Below are positions 1-8,278 of a stretch of DNA of 40,941 nt, piece by piece; within the stretch, counting starts at the first letter, position 1; every line of letters begins with the position of its first letter. The notes beneath the pieces are model-generated. The model was not told the DNA's origin. It saw only the letters and a list, made by a program, of their open reading frames with translations, and searched no databases. Origin of the DNA: Albidovulum sp. (GTDB lineage: Bacteria; Pseudomonadota; Alphaproteobacteria; Rhodobacterales; Rhodobacteraceae). The stretch is taken from contig JAUQYA010000040.1 in NCBI GenBank assembly GCA_030837785.1, forward strand, positions 1 through 40,941, written 5' to 3'. Both the position numbers and the translations under genes were made by a program.

Positions 1-930
1 TTCCTGACCGGTGTGGCCTATTCCGACGCCGACCACGACGGGTTCTACTCGATCGGCGAGGGGCTGGCCGGGGTCGGCTTTGCGATCGGTGCCAACGCGA
101 CCGCGACGGCGGCGGCGGGGGGCTATGCGCTGAAGCTCGCGCCGGGCGCGGGGGTGGGCGTCACGGTGACGGCGGCGGGCGGCGCGGTGTCCGAGGTGCT
201 GGCCGATCTCTCGGCCGGCAACGTCAAGCTCGATCTGGTCGACGGCACGCTGTTGCGCAGCTCGGGCAACCTGACGCTGGTTTCCGGCGTGGCGGCGGCC
301 GAGCTTCTCGGCATCGCCGATCTGACGCTTGCCGGCAACGCGCTCGCCAACCGGCTGACCGGCAACCGGGGCGACAACGTGCTGACCGGCCTCGACGGCA
401 GCGATTTGCTTTCCGGCGGCATCGGCAACGACACGCTTTATGGCGGCGACAACTACGACACGATCCGCGGCGGCGACGGCAATGACCGGGCCTGGGGTGG
501 CAACGGCCGCGACCTCGTGTTCCTCGGCAACGGCAACGACATCTTCTGGGACAACGGCCAGAACGACGCCAACGGTCACGACACGATCTGGGCCGGCGCC
601 GGCAACGACACGGTGAACGGCGGCGGCGGCAACGAAGTGATCTACGGCGAGGCAGGCAACGACTCGCTCGTCGGCGGGATCGGCGCGGACCGGTTCGTGT
701 TCGCGACTGCCTGCGGGGCCGATCTCGTCACCGACTTCGCCGACGATGTCGACACGCTCGCATTCGACGACGCGCTCTGGGGCGGCGGGCTGACCATCGT
801 CCAGGTGATTGCCACCTATGCCTCCGCCGTCGCCTCCGGCACCGTCTTCGACTTCGGCGGCGGCAACATGGTCACGCTCGCGGGCTTCGCCAGTGCCGGT
901 GTCCTCGTGGACGATATCCTGATCGTGTGA
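1..930 (+). CDS. RTX-type calcium-binding protein, C-terminal part (5' end off window)
   Basis: The reading frame is open from the first base, so the gene begins upstream and only the last ~309 residues are visible. The first residues contain a short acidic turn (DADHDG, then FYSIGEG) like the linker seen before repeat domains in Rhodobacterales secreted proteins. From about residue 115 there are glycine/aspartate nonapeptides of the GGxGNDxxx type (for example GGIGNDTLYGG, GGDGNDRAWGG, GAGNDTVNGG, GEAGNDSLVGG), which in RTX proteins form a calcium-binding beta roll. The end (GADLVTDFADDVDTLAF) matches the region that commonly closes these domains and acts as a type I secretion signal. It is probably exported through an ABC/HlyD/TolC machine not seen here. 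The enzymatic or adhesive part lies outside the window, so the function is unknown. Confidence 0.85.
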   Translation, partial: FLTGVAYSDADHDGFYSIGEGLAGVGFAIGANATATAAAGGYALKLAPGAGVGVTVTAAGGAVSEVLADLSAGNVKLDLVDGTLLRSSGNLTLVSGVAAAELLGIADLTLAGNALANRLTGNRGDNVLTGLDGSDLLSGGIGNDTLYGGDNYDTIRGGDGNDRAWGGNGRDLVFLGNGNDIFWDNGQNDANGHDTIWAGAGNDTVNGGGGNEVIYGEAGNDSLVGGIGADRFVFATACGADLVTDFADDVDTLAFDDALWGGGLTIVQVIATYASAVASGTVFDFGGGNMVTLAGFASAGVLVDDILIV

Positions 931-933
931 GCC

Positions 934-2238
934 TCACAGTCGCCGGATCTTCAGCCGGGTGATGCGGTTCTCCTTCCGCGTCACCACCTCGAAGCGGAAG
1001 CCGTGGAAGGAAAACACCTGGCCCTCGGAGGGGATCACTTGTGCCTCGTGGATGACGAGGCCGGCGACGGTGTTGGCCTCGTTGTCGGGCAGGGTCCAGT
1101 CGGTGGCGCGGTTGAGGTCGCGGATCGTCATGGCGCCGTCGACGATGCAGTCGCCGGCCTCGGTGCGCTTCAACGGGTGTTCGGCGTCGATGTCGAACTC
1201 GTCGGTGATCTCGCCGACGATCTCCTCGATGATGTCCTCGAGCGTGATCAGGCCGCGCAACTCGCCGTACTCGTCGACGACCAGGGCGAAATGGATGCGC
1301 CGCTTGAGGAATTCGCGCATCTGTTCGTCGAGCGGCGTGGTCTCGGGAACGAAATAGGGCGGCATCGCCACGCTCAGGATGTCGAGGTCGGAAACCGAGT
1401 CGAGCTTGCCGTCGCCGGTGCGCAGGAATCTCTCGACGGCGCGCAGCAAATCCTTCGCGTGGATGACGCCGACGACATTCTCCCGCTCGCCGCGGAAAAG
1501 CGGCAGGCGGGTGTGGGGCGAGGCCAGCACCTGGGTGATCAGCGCATCGGGGGCCGCGTCGGCATCGAGCATCTGGATCTGGCTGCGGTGGCGCATGATC
1601 TCCTCCACCGTCCGGTCCGACAGGTCGAGCGCGCCGAGAAGCCGGTCGCGGTCCTCCTTGTGCACGGTGCCCGCCGAATGGCCGATCGCCAGCGCGCCGA
1701 TGATCTCCTCGCGGAACGACAGGACCTGGCTGTCGGGGTCGGTCTTGACCCCGAAGAGCATCAGGATGCCGCGGACGATGAGCCGCACCAGCGAGACGAT
1801 CGGGCTGAGGATGCGGATGACGATCTGGACCGGCCGCGCCAGCCGCGCCGCCGCCGCCTCGGGCGCGGTGATGGCGTAGGTCTTGGGCAGCACCTCCGCG
1901 AAGATCAGCACCAGCGCGGTCATCACCAGCGTGGCGACCGCCACCCCGTTGGCGCCCAGCACCCGGGAGAAGAGCGCGGTCGCCAGCGAGGCCGAGAGGA
2001 TGTTGGCGACGTTGTTGCCCAGCAGGATGGCGCCGATCAGCCGCTCGCCGTCCTCCTTCACCGTGAGCGCCACCTCGGCGCCGCGGTTGCCCTTGTCGGC
2101 CTGGGCGCGCAGCTTGCCGCGCGAGGAGGCGGTGAGCGCGGTTTCCGAGCCCGAGAAGAACGCCGACATGAGCAGCAGCAGGACGATCGCCCCCGCCGTC
2201 AGCCAGAAGGCGGTGTCGAGAATGACGTCGGTGGCCAT
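934..2238 (-). CDS. HlyC/CorC (CNNM) family transporter with DUF21 and CBS domains
   Basis: The protein has 434 residues. The N-terminal ~190 residues are hydrophobic with several membrane helices and the DUF21 motifs FFSGSETAL and LLGNNVANILSASLAT, followed by FAEVLPKTYA. Two CBS domains follow (about 205-330; VVGVIHAKDLL and LVVDEYGELRGLITLEDIIEEIVGEI are typical). The end is a CorC_HlyC domain (AGDCIVDGAMTIRDLNRATDWTLP). Family members are linked to Mg2+/Co2+ efflux or magnesium homeostasis; the older name hemolysin is historical. It is convergent with the RTX gene, with 3 bases between the stop codons. It lies downstream of xerD on the same strand with a 70-bp gap and may be co-transcribed with it. 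The length is normal for the family. Confidence 0.93.
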   Translation of the reverse strand: MATDVILDTAFWLTAGAIVLLLLMSAFFSGSETALTASSRGKLRAQADKGNRGAEVALTVKEDGERLIGAILLGNNVANILSASLATALFSRVLGANGVAVATLVMTALVLIFAEVLPKTYAITAPEAAAARLARPVQIVIRILSPIVSLVRLIVRGILMLFGVKTDPDSQVLSFREEIIGALAIGHSAGTVHKEDRDRLLGALDLSDRTVEEIMRHRSQIQMLDADAAPDALITQVLASPHTRLPLFRGERENVVGVIHAKDLLRAVERFLRTGDGKLDSVSDLDILSVAMPPYFVPETTPLDEQMREFLKRRIHFALVVDEYGELRGLITLEDIIEEIVGEITDEFDIDAEHPLKRTEAGDCIVDGAMTIRDLNRATDWTLPDNEANTVAGLVIHEAQVIPSEGQVFSFHGFRFEVVTRKENRITRLKIRRL

Positions 2239-2308
2239 CGCGTGATTTCCCTGTTGCCCAGCCCGTTATGGGCGAGGGGAGCCTTGCCTTCAAGCGGCCG
2301 CGCGCGCC

Positions 2309-3280
2309 TCACCCGGGGTCGCGCGCCAGCGGATGATGGTCAAGCACGAGCGCGCGCAGACGTTCGTCGAGGACATGGGTGTAGATTTCGGTCGTGGAGA
2401 CGTCGGCATGGCCGAGAAGCGTCTGGATCACCCTGAGGTCGGCCCCCCCGGCAAGAAGGTGGGTGGCGAAGGCGTGGCGGAGCACATGCGGGGTGACGCG
2501 CGCGGGCGAAATGCCGGCCGCCACCGCGAGATCCTTCAAAAGCCCGTGGAACGCCTGCCGCGTCAGGTGCCCCTCGGCCCCTCGCGCGGGAAAGAGGTGG
2601 CGGCCCGGCGGCCCGCCCGCCTCGGCCCGCGCCGCCTCCTCCGCCCGGTCGCGCAGGGCGAGCCAGGCGGCGAGCGCCTCGCGGGCAGGGGAGGACAAGG
2701 GCACCATCCGTTCCTTGCCGCCCTTGCCGCGCACCAGAAGCATGCGCGGATCGCCGCGGGCGGCGCTTACCGGCAGCGAGACAAGCTCGCTGACGCGCAT
2801 TCCGGTGGCATAGAGAAGCTCGATCAGGCAGGTGTTGCGCAGCCGTTCGATCGGCTGCCTCCCGCCCGCGCGGGCGGCGGCGAGAAGGCGTTCCACCTCC
2901 TCGATGGTCAGCACCTTCGGGAGCGCGCGTGCCTTCGCGGGCCCGGTGATCTGGATCGCGGGGTTGTCGGCGCGCCAGCCCTCGTCATAGGCGAAGCGGT
3001 AAAGCTGGCGGACGGCCGAGAGCCGCCGCGCCCGGGTGGCGCGGGACAGGCCCTCGGCCTCGCAGGCGATGAGGTAGGATTCGACGTCCGAACGGGCGGC
3101 GCGGGCGAAATCGAGGCCGCAGCGGTCGAGCCAGCCGGCGAAATCCTTCAGGTCGCGCCCATAGGCGAGAAGCGTGTTGCGCGCGGCGCCAAGCTCTGCC
3201 GCCTGGGCTTCGAGAAAGGCCGATATCCACCGCAGGGCGTCGCGGTGGAGAGCGGCGCGGTCGGGGGCGGCGCGGGGCAT
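2309..3280 (-). CDS. xerD: Site-specific tyrosine recombinase XerD
   Basis: The protein has 323 residues. It has an N-terminal SAM-like core-binding domain (about 12-100) and a C-terminal catalytic domain. The catalytic set is complete: R162 in ATGMRVSEL, K186 in RGKGGKER, H265 and R268 in HVLRHAFATH, H291 in LLGHADVSTT and the nucleophile Y300 in EIYTHV. With XerC it resolves chromosome dimers at dif under FtsK control. The start chosen (MPRAAPDR) lies 2 bases from the stop codon of the upstream secreted-protein gene, so the two are very likely co-transcribed. The frame is open further upstream, but those codons overlap the neighbour and encode only basic low-complexity sequence. XerC is the other possibility; the neighbouring aroK/aroB and the sequence character favour XerD. 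Confidence 0.93.
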   Translation of the reverse strand: MPRAAPDRAALHRDALRWISAFLEAQAAELGAARNTLLAYGRDLKDFAGWLDRCGLDFARAARSDVESYLIACEAEGLSRATRARRLSAVRQLYRFAYDEGWRADNPAIQITGPAKARALPKVLTIEEVERLLAAARAGGRQPIERLRNTCLIELLYATGMRVSELVSLPVSAARGDPRMLLVRGKGGKERMVPLSSPAREALAAWLALRDRAEEAARAEAGGPPGRHLFPARGAEGHLTRQAFHGLLKDLAVAAGISPARVTPHVLRHAFATHLLAGGADLRVIQTLLGHADVSTTEIYTHVLDERLRALVLDHHPLARDPG

Positions 3281-3281
3281 C

Positions 3282-4838
3282 TCAGCCCCGCCGCTCGAGC
3301 AGCACGAGTTCCAGCGCGGCGCGGCGCGCCGGGGTCTCCAGCCCGACATGGCGCAGGAACACCAGCCCCTCGGTGACGGCACGCAGGTCGCCGCGCGCGC
3401 CGTCGGTGATCTGGTCGATGGCCCGCAAAAGCGCCTCGCCTGTGCGGTGCTCGTCCTGAAGCGCCTTGAATTCCGGCGTGGGCGAGGGGGCGGCGATGAA
3501 GGCGGCCTGGATCGCCGCCCCCATCTGGTCGGGCGGCACGGTTCCCGTGGCGTCGCCCTCGGCAAGGCCGATGAGGAACGCCTCGTCGCCGTCCGCGGGC
3601 TTGCGGGCGCGGGCGACAGCCTCGGACTCGTTGGACAGAAGCCCGATCCGGAAGGCCAGCGCGCCAGCATCGCCGTCAAGCGCGAGATCCGAAAGCGCCT
3701 TGCCGTAGAGCGCCGCGAACGGCACTTCCAGCTCGACATCGGTCATCTGGCGCCAGGCGGCCGAAAGGGCAAGCGCGGTCGCCTTGCGGTCGCCGGCGCC
3801 GATGCTTGCGTCGAGCGCCTGGATCGCGCGCACCCTCTCCCACACCCCGCCCGAGGCGGCGGCCTGCCGTTCGGTGTAAAGGCCAAGAAGCAGGTTCGGC
3901 TCGATCGCGCCGGTCCGGGCGAGCCGTTCGGCCGCCTCGAGCCGGGTCTTCCAGCCGGCGTTCGAGCGCAGATCGGCCTGCGCGAAGGCCAGGGGCAGGG
4001 TCGAGGTCTGCAACGGCTGGCCGATCGCCTCCATCAGCCTCAGCACCAGCGGCGAGGGGCGGACGGGCTCGGGCAGGTCGGGCGCCTCGTCGGCAAGCGC
4101 CGGGTCGAGGAAGCGTTCGAGAAGCGGCACCATTTCGGGCTCGATGTAGCCGAGCGTCTCGCCGGTCCTGAGCGAGAGCGCCGCGGCATTCCAGTCACCG
4201 CCGCGGGCAAGGCAGAAGACCCGGGCCGGGAAAGTGGGCGAGATGCCGGGGGTCTTGCGCATCACTTCGCAGGCGCGATCCTCCTCGCCGGTCAGAAGCG
4301 CCACGTCGAACCAGCGGCGGAAGACCTCGGGCGGCGGATTGTCGACCAGTTCGAGAAGCGACAGCCCCGGATCGAGCGCGCCGAGATCGAGAAGCTTGTC
4401 GATCCGCGCGAGGAAGAGCGTGCCCTGGCCATCGGAATCGGCCGGAGGGGTGAGTTCCGCCAGCAGGAGGGTGTAGAGCAGCGACTGCACCGCTGGCAGC
4501 GTGTCCACCCGTTCGGTGCGGATCATCCGGGCGAGATCGGCCGAGGCAGTGGTGCCCCAGAGGTCGCGCGGCAGCCCGGTCCGGGCGACGGAGCTGAGGC
4601 CGATGGCGTCGAGCGAGGGGCCGTCGATCGGCACCATCGTGATCGGCGCGCTGGAGACGCCCGAGGTTACCGGCGGCTCGGCCGGAACCACCGGCGGCGG
4701 CATGGCCGCAGGCGTCGCCACCGAACGCGACAGCCAGTCGATCGCCGACAGCGGCTCCTCGGCCGTCGTTTCGGCGCCAAGCGGCAGGCCCGTGGCCAGG
4801 AGGACCGAAAGGAGGATCAGTGCCCTACTGCTGCACAT
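3282..4838 (-). CDS. Secreted or periplasmic protein of unknown function
   Basis: The protein has 518 residues. The start (MCSSRALILLSVLLATG) gives a convincing Sec signal peptide with likely cleavage near AETTA. The mature part is rich in short leucine/alanine helices with acidic spacers, resembling helical-repeat (TPR- or SEL1-like) solenoids, though I see no clear repeat consensus. A proline-rich stretch occurs near residues 45-65. I do not recognise a named family. The gene starts inside the last codons of the 45-residue membrane protein upstream (14-base overlap) and ends 1 base before xerD, so the three form a tight transcription unit. I recall a similar gene between xerD and aroK in Rhodobacterales. 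A role at the envelope or during division is only inference from that context. Confidence 0.72.
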   Translation of the reverse strand: MCSSRALILLSVLLATGLPLGAETTAEEPLSAIDWLSRSVATPAAMPPPVVPAEPPVTSGVSSAPITMVPIDGPSLDAIGLSSVARTGLPRDLWGTTASADLARMIRTERVDTLPAVQSLLYTLLLAELTPPADSDGQGTLFLARIDKLLDLGALDPGLSLLELVDNPPPEVFRRWFDVALLTGEEDRACEVMRKTPGISPTFPARVFCLARGGDWNAAALSLRTGETLGYIEPEMVPLLERFLDPALADEAPDLPEPVRPSPLVLRLMEAIGQPLQTSTLPLAFAQADLRSNAGWKTRLEAAERLARTGAIEPNLLLGLYTERQAAASGGVWERVRAIQALDASIGAGDRKATALALSAAWRQMTDVELEVPFAALYGKALSDLALDGDAGALAFRIGLLSNESEAVARARKPADGDEAFLIGLAEGDATGTVPPDQMGAAIQAAFIAAPSPTPEFKALQDEHRTGEALLRAIDQITDGARGDLRAVTEGLVFLRHVGLETPARRAALELVLLERRG

Positions 4839-4962
4839 CCAGTTGAACCGGTGTCCTGACTTCGCTCTGCTCGGGCGCCATGTCACCCAGATAGGCATAT
4901 CCTGCAAGGCCGGCAAAGCCCAGCACCGCGAGAAGGAAAAGCAGCTTGAGAATGCGCAACAT
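4825..4962 (-). CDS. Small single-pass membrane protein (45 aa)
   Basis: The protein runs MLRILKLLFLLAVLGFAG and continues to a C-terminal tail rich in Glu, Gln and Val. Residues ~5-24 form one hydrophobic helix preceded by basic residues, so the orientation is probably N-in with a ~20-residue tail outside. The first ATG with this pattern is chosen because the longer upstream frame adds only a basic, proline-containing stretch. The stop codon lies within the start region of the secreted-protein gene, which suggests translational coupling. The function is unknown. It is short enough to be missed by gene callers, but the coupling and the membrane pattern support it. Confidence 0.7.
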   Translation of the reverse strand: MLRILKLLFLLAVLGFAGLAGYAYLGDMAPEQSEVRTPVQLDVQQ

Positions 4963-5059
4963 GTCGTCCTGCCGTCGTCTTGTTCGTTGTTCTTGTCCGG
5001 CCCTGCCTCTGATGCCGGTCACGCGCCAAGGCCAAATCGAGAAACCCCTCACACAACCG

Positions 5060-5082
5060 GAATAATCCTATATACGGCTTTT
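5060..5082. promoter_or_regulatory. AT-rich divergent promoter region between the xerD unit and aroKB
   Basis: In the ~205-bp divergent gap, an AT-rich patch carries TATATA at 5069-5074, which reads as a -10-like hexamer on either strand. No good -35 stands at 17 bp on either side, so the exact promoter is not assigned. It is the most likely place for initiation of one or both units. Confidence 0.35.
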
Positions 5083-5167
5083 GCGGCGAGTTCACGCCAT
5101 TGAGGGCAGAAAGTTTTCCGGCTAGGCGGGGCTTCGCCTCGATGGCGGGGTGGCAGGAAGGATCCGG

Positions 5168-5713
5168 GTGGCGTTCAGGCTCAGGAAGACGGTCGCGCTG
5201 ATCGGGATGATGGGCGCGGGCAAGACCGCGGTCGGCACCGCGCTTGCGCGGTTGCTGGGCGTGCCGTTCCTCGACTCCGACGAGGCGATCGAGCGCGCCG
5301 CCAACATGAGCGTGTCGGAGATTTTCCAGCGCGACGGCGAGCCGTTCTTCCGCGCGCGCGAGACCGAGGTGCTGACCCGGCTGATGTCGGGGCCGCCCTG
5401 CATCCTGTCGACCGGCGGCGGCGCCTTCCTCGCCCCGGCCAACCGCGCCATCATCGCCGAGAAGGGGGTGGCGGTCTGGCTCAAGGCCGATCTCGACCTT
5501 TTGTGGCAGCGGGTGCGGCACAAGACCACCCGCCCGCTCCTGCGCACGCCCGACCCCAGGGCGACGCTCGCCGCACTTCTGGCCGCGCGCGCGCCGGTCT
5601 ATGCGCTGGCGCAGGTGACCGTCGAGGCGGCGCCCGACTATTCGATCGAGGACATGGCCGCCAAGGTGCTTTCCGCGCTGTCCGCCCGGCCCGACATACT
5701 GGAGACGACATGA
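5168..5713 (+). CDS. aroK: Shikimate kinase
   Basis: The protein has 181 residues. It catalyses ATP-dependent 3-phosphorylation of shikimate in aromatic amino acid synthesis. The Walker A loop is GMMGAGKT (residues 13-20). The shikimate-binding residues are visible as DSDEAIE, as FFRARE (the family F-R-x-x-E motif) and as STGGGAF. The lid region is TTRPLL. The GTG at 5168 is preferred because AGGAAGG stands 7 bases upstream and the product then begins like family members (VAFRLRKTVALIG). An in-frame GTG at 5150 would add six residues but has a poorer ribosome site. The stop codon overlaps the aroB start (ATGA), which indicates an aroK-aroB operon. Confidence 0.95.
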   Translation: MAFRLRKTVALIGMMGAGKTAVGTALARLLGVPFLDSDEAIERAANMSVSEIFQRDGEPFFRARETEVLTRLMSGPPCILSTGGGAFLAPANRAIIAEKGVAVWLKADLDLLWQRVRHKTTRPLLRTPDPRATLAALLAARAPVYALAQVTVEAAPDYSIEDMAAKVLSALSARPDILETT

Positions 5714-6825
5714 CCGACGGGGCGGAATGCGTCCGCGTGGACCTCGGGCCGCGCAGCTATGACGTGCGCATCGGCGCGGGCCTTCTGGCGCGGGCCGGGG
5801 CCGAGATCGCGCCGCTCCTGGCGCGCCCGCGGGTCGCGGTGCTGACCGACGAGACCGTCGCGCGGCTTCACCTCGAGGCGCTCCGCGACGGGCTTGGCGG
5901 CATCGCGATGACCTCGCTCGCGCTGCCTGCGGGCGAGGCGACCAAGGGCTGGCCGGAATTCTCGCGCGCCGTCGACTGGCTTCTGGCCGGGAAGGTAGAG
6001 CGGCGCGACATCGTCGTGGCCTTCGGCGGCGGCGTGATCGGCGATCTTGCGGGCTTCGCCGCGGCGGTGCTCAGGCGCGGCGTGCGCTTCGTGCAGATTC
6101 CGACGACGCTTCTGGCCCAGGTGGACAGTTCGGTCGGCGGCAAGACCGGCATCAACTCGGTCCACGGCAAGAACCTGATCGGTGCCTTCCACCAGCCCTC
6201 GCTCGTCCTCGCCGACATCGCGGTGCTGGAAACCCTGCCGGCGCGCGATTTCCTCTCGGGCTACGGCGAGGTGGTGAAATACGGGCTTCTGGGGGACGCC
6301 GCCTTCTTCGACTGGCTGGAGGCGAACGGGCCCGTGCTCGCCCGGGGCGACCGGGCGGCGCGGCAGGCCGCGGTGCGCCGGTCGGTGGCGATGAAGGCAC
6401 GGATCGTCGAGCGCGACGAGACCGAGGAGGGCGACCGCGCGCTTCTCAACCTCGGCCACACCTTCTGTCATGCGCTCGAGAAGGCGACGGGCTATTCCGC
6501 GCGGCTGCTGCACGGCGAGGGCGTGGCGATCGGCTGCACGCTCGCCTTCGAACTGTCGCAGCGGCTGGGGCTTTGCAGCCAGGAGGCGCCGAGCCGGGTC
6601 CGGGCGCATCTTCGCGCGATGGGGATGAAGGTGGACCTTTCCGACATTCCGGGCGAGCTGCCGGGGGCCGAAGCGCTGATGTCCTTGATGGCGCAGGACA
6701 AGAAGGTGGTGGACGGGCGGCTGCGCTTCATCCTCGCCCGCGGGATCGGAGAGGCGTTGGTCGCCGACGACGTTCCCGGCGATGCCGTGCTGCGGCTTCT
6801 CGAGGGCGCGCTCGCCGGGCGCTGA
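5710..6825 (+). CDS. aroB: 3-dehydroquinate synthase
   Basis: The protein has 371 residues. It converts DAHP to 3-dehydroquinate, the second step of the shikimate pathway, using NAD+ and a divalent metal. The NAD-binding segment VAFGGGVIGDLAGFAAA and the signature IPTTLLAQVDSSVGGKTGIN are present. The metal ligands are recognisable as the E of SGYGEVVKYGLL, the H of LNLGHTFCHALE and the H of LHGEGVAIG. The start codon overlaps the aroK stop by ATGA. It ends convergently with ssb, with a hairpin element between them. The length is standard and nothing is missing. Confidence 0.97.
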   Translation: MTDGAECVRVDLGPRSYDVRIGAGLLARAGAEIAPLLARPRVAVLTDETVARLHLEALRDGLGGIAMTSLALPAGEATKGWPEFSRAVDWLLAGKVERRDIVVAFGGGVIGDLAGFAAAVLRRGVRFVQIPTTLLAQVDSSVGGKTGINSVHGKNLIGAFHQPSLVLADIAVLETLPARDFLSGYGEVVKYGLLGDAAFFDWLEANGPVLARGDRAARQAAVRRSVAMKARIVERDETEEGDRALLNLGHTFCHALEKATGYSARLLHGEGVAIGCTLAFELSQRLGLCSQEAPSRVRAHLRAMGMKVDLSDIPGELPGAEALMSLMAQDKKVVDGRLRFILARGIGEALVADDVPGDAVLRLLEGALAGR

Positions 6826-6862
6826 CCCACCCCTCGCGCGGCGCAACCGCGCGCGGCCCGGC

Positions 6863-6909
6863 GTCTTCGTTGGGAAATACCCCTGGGGGTGTGGGGGCAG
6901 CGCCCCCAC
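6863..6909 (+). terminator. REP-like hairpin element between convergent aroB and ssb, copy 1
   Basis: A conserved flank with GTTGGGAAATACCCC is followed by a stem-loop with arms 6891-6898 (GTGGGGGC) and 6902-6909 and an AGC loop. A second copy in the other orientation lies at 22541-22594. Both lie between the 3' ends of convergent genes, so a bidirectional termination or mRNA-protection role is likely. There is no long U tract, so classic intrinsic termination is not certain. Confidence 0.6.
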
Positions 6910-6930
6910 CGCGACGCCCCCGCCCGCCGG

Positions 6931-7446
6931 TCAGAACGGGATCTCGTCGTCGAGGTCGGAGCGGCCGCCGCCCGAACCACCGCCCGAACCACCGCCCTGG
7001 CCGCCGCCCGAACCGCCGCTGCCGTAGCCCCCGCCGGCGCCGCCATAGCCGCCGCCGCGATCGTCCTCGAAGCCGCCGCCCGAACCGCCGCCGTCGCGGC
7101 CGTCAAGCAGCGTCAGCTCGCCGCGGAACTGCCTGAGCACGACCTCGGTCGTATAGCGGTCCGCCCCGGACTGGTCCTGCCACTTGCGGGTTTCCAGTTG
7201 CCCCTCGACATAGACCTTCGAGCCCTTCTTCAGATACTGCTCGGCGATCTTGGCGAGGTTCTCGTTGAAGATCGCGACCGAATGCCACTCGGTCCTTTCC
7301 TTGCGCTCGCCGGTGTTGCGGTCGCGCCAGGTCTCGGAGGTGGCGATGCGCAGGTTGCAGACCTTGCCGCCGTTCGGAAACGACCGCACCTCCGGATCGC
7401 GGCCGAGATTGCCCACCAGAATGACCTTGTTCACCGACCCCGCCAT
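6931..7446 (-). CDS. ssb: Single-stranded DNA-binding protein
   Basis: The protein has 171 residues. The N-terminal OB fold (about 1-110) shows MAGSVNKVILVGNLGRDPE, ERTEWHSVAIFNENLA and YLKKGSKVYVEGQLETRKW. A long glycine-rich linker follows (about 120-160) and then the acidic tip DLDDEIPF, which in SSB recruits repair and replication proteins. The start is set by GGAGG in the leader (GAGAGGAGGTCCGC before ATG); the in-frame upstream codons are not SSB-like. It is transcribed divergently from the LuxR-type gene and converges on aroB. Confidence 0.97.
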   Translation of the reverse strand: MAGSVNKVILVGNLGRDPEVRSFPNGGKVCNLRIATSETWRDRNTGERKERTEWHSVAIFNENLAKIAEQYLKKGSKVYVEGQLETRKWQDQSGADRYTTEVVLRQFRGELTLLDGRDGGGSGGGFEDDRGGGYGGAGGGYGSGGSGGGQGGGSGGGSGGGRSDLDDEIPF

Positions 7447-7640
7447 CGCGGACCTCCTCTCGATTCCATTCGCCCCGTTAGAGCATCCGGGCCCGGCCAA
7501 GAAAAGCGCCCGTGGTTAATAATCCGCTAATCGCGGACCGTTTCCCCGGGAAGGCCGCCCCCGGGATGCGGCGTCGCGATCGCGCTTCCGGTTTCGCCCG
7601 CGGCGGGCTAAGACTCGATGCCCGCAGACAGGAGTCCGGA

Positions 7641-8204
7641 ATGGCCGGAGCATCGAAATCGCAGCGGACCACGGGGGCGGCGCTTGCCGGCCTGATGCTG
7701 GTCCAGGGCGCCTGTGCCGCCTTCTTCCTGGTCGACATCCTCAACGACTACCTGGAGGAACCGGGCGGCGGCTGGGCCGACTGGCATCATTTCGTCGAAC
7801 TTCTCGCCAACATCGGCCTCGTTGCCGCGATCCTCTTCGAAGGCGCCTATCTTGCCCGGCTCCTGAAGCGGCAGGCCGAGGCGGACCGGGCGCTTTCGGT
7901 GGCCTCGGGTGCACTCCACGACGTGATGGAGGGCTATTTCGGCGACTGGGGGCTGACGCCCTCGGAGGCCGATGTCGCGCGCTTCGCCATCAAGGGCTTC
8001 ACCATCGCCGAAATCGCCGGGCTGCGCGGCTCGGCCGAGGGCACGGTGAAGACGCATCTGAACGCGATCTACCGCAAGGCCGGGGTGCCGGGGCGGACAC
8101 AGCTCGTCAACCTGCTCATCGAGGAGCTTCTGGGCGGTCCGGTCGCGCCGGCCGCCGCCCGTGCCGCGCGGCCCGGGCCCGAGGCCGCCCGGACCGGCGC
8201 CTGA
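7641..8204 (+). CDS. Membrane-anchored LuxR-type HTH regulator
   Basis: The protein has 187 residues. Two hydrophobic helices (about 13-35 and 51-75) precede a linker and a LuxR/GerE-type HTH (about 105-165). The HTH shows LTPSEADVARFAIKGFTIAEIA, RGSAEGTVKTHLNAIYRKAGV and RTQLVNLLIEELL, the classical pattern. There is no autoinducer or receiver domain. The tail is Ala/Pro/Arg-rich. The ATG at 7641 has CAGGAG at 7628-7633; upstream in-frame codons are rejected because they lie in the ssb leader region. The signal and targets are unknown. The membrane segments suggest sensing at the inner membrane, which is inference. Confidence 0.85.
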   Translation: MAGASKSQRTTGAALAGLMLVQGACAAFFLVDILNDYLEEPGGGWADWHHFVELLANIGLVAAILFEGAYLARLLKRQAEADRALSVASGALHDVMEGYFGDWGLTPSEADVARFAIKGFTIAEIAGLRGSAEGTVKTHLNAIYRKAGVPGRTQLVNLLIEELLGGPVAPAAARAARPGPEAARTGA

Positions 8205-8278
8205 GGCGGCGTGCCCCGGGGGCTGGAAAGCGGGAGAGATTCGGGTATAGTCCGGCGCGATAAAAGCGTGGGGGACAG

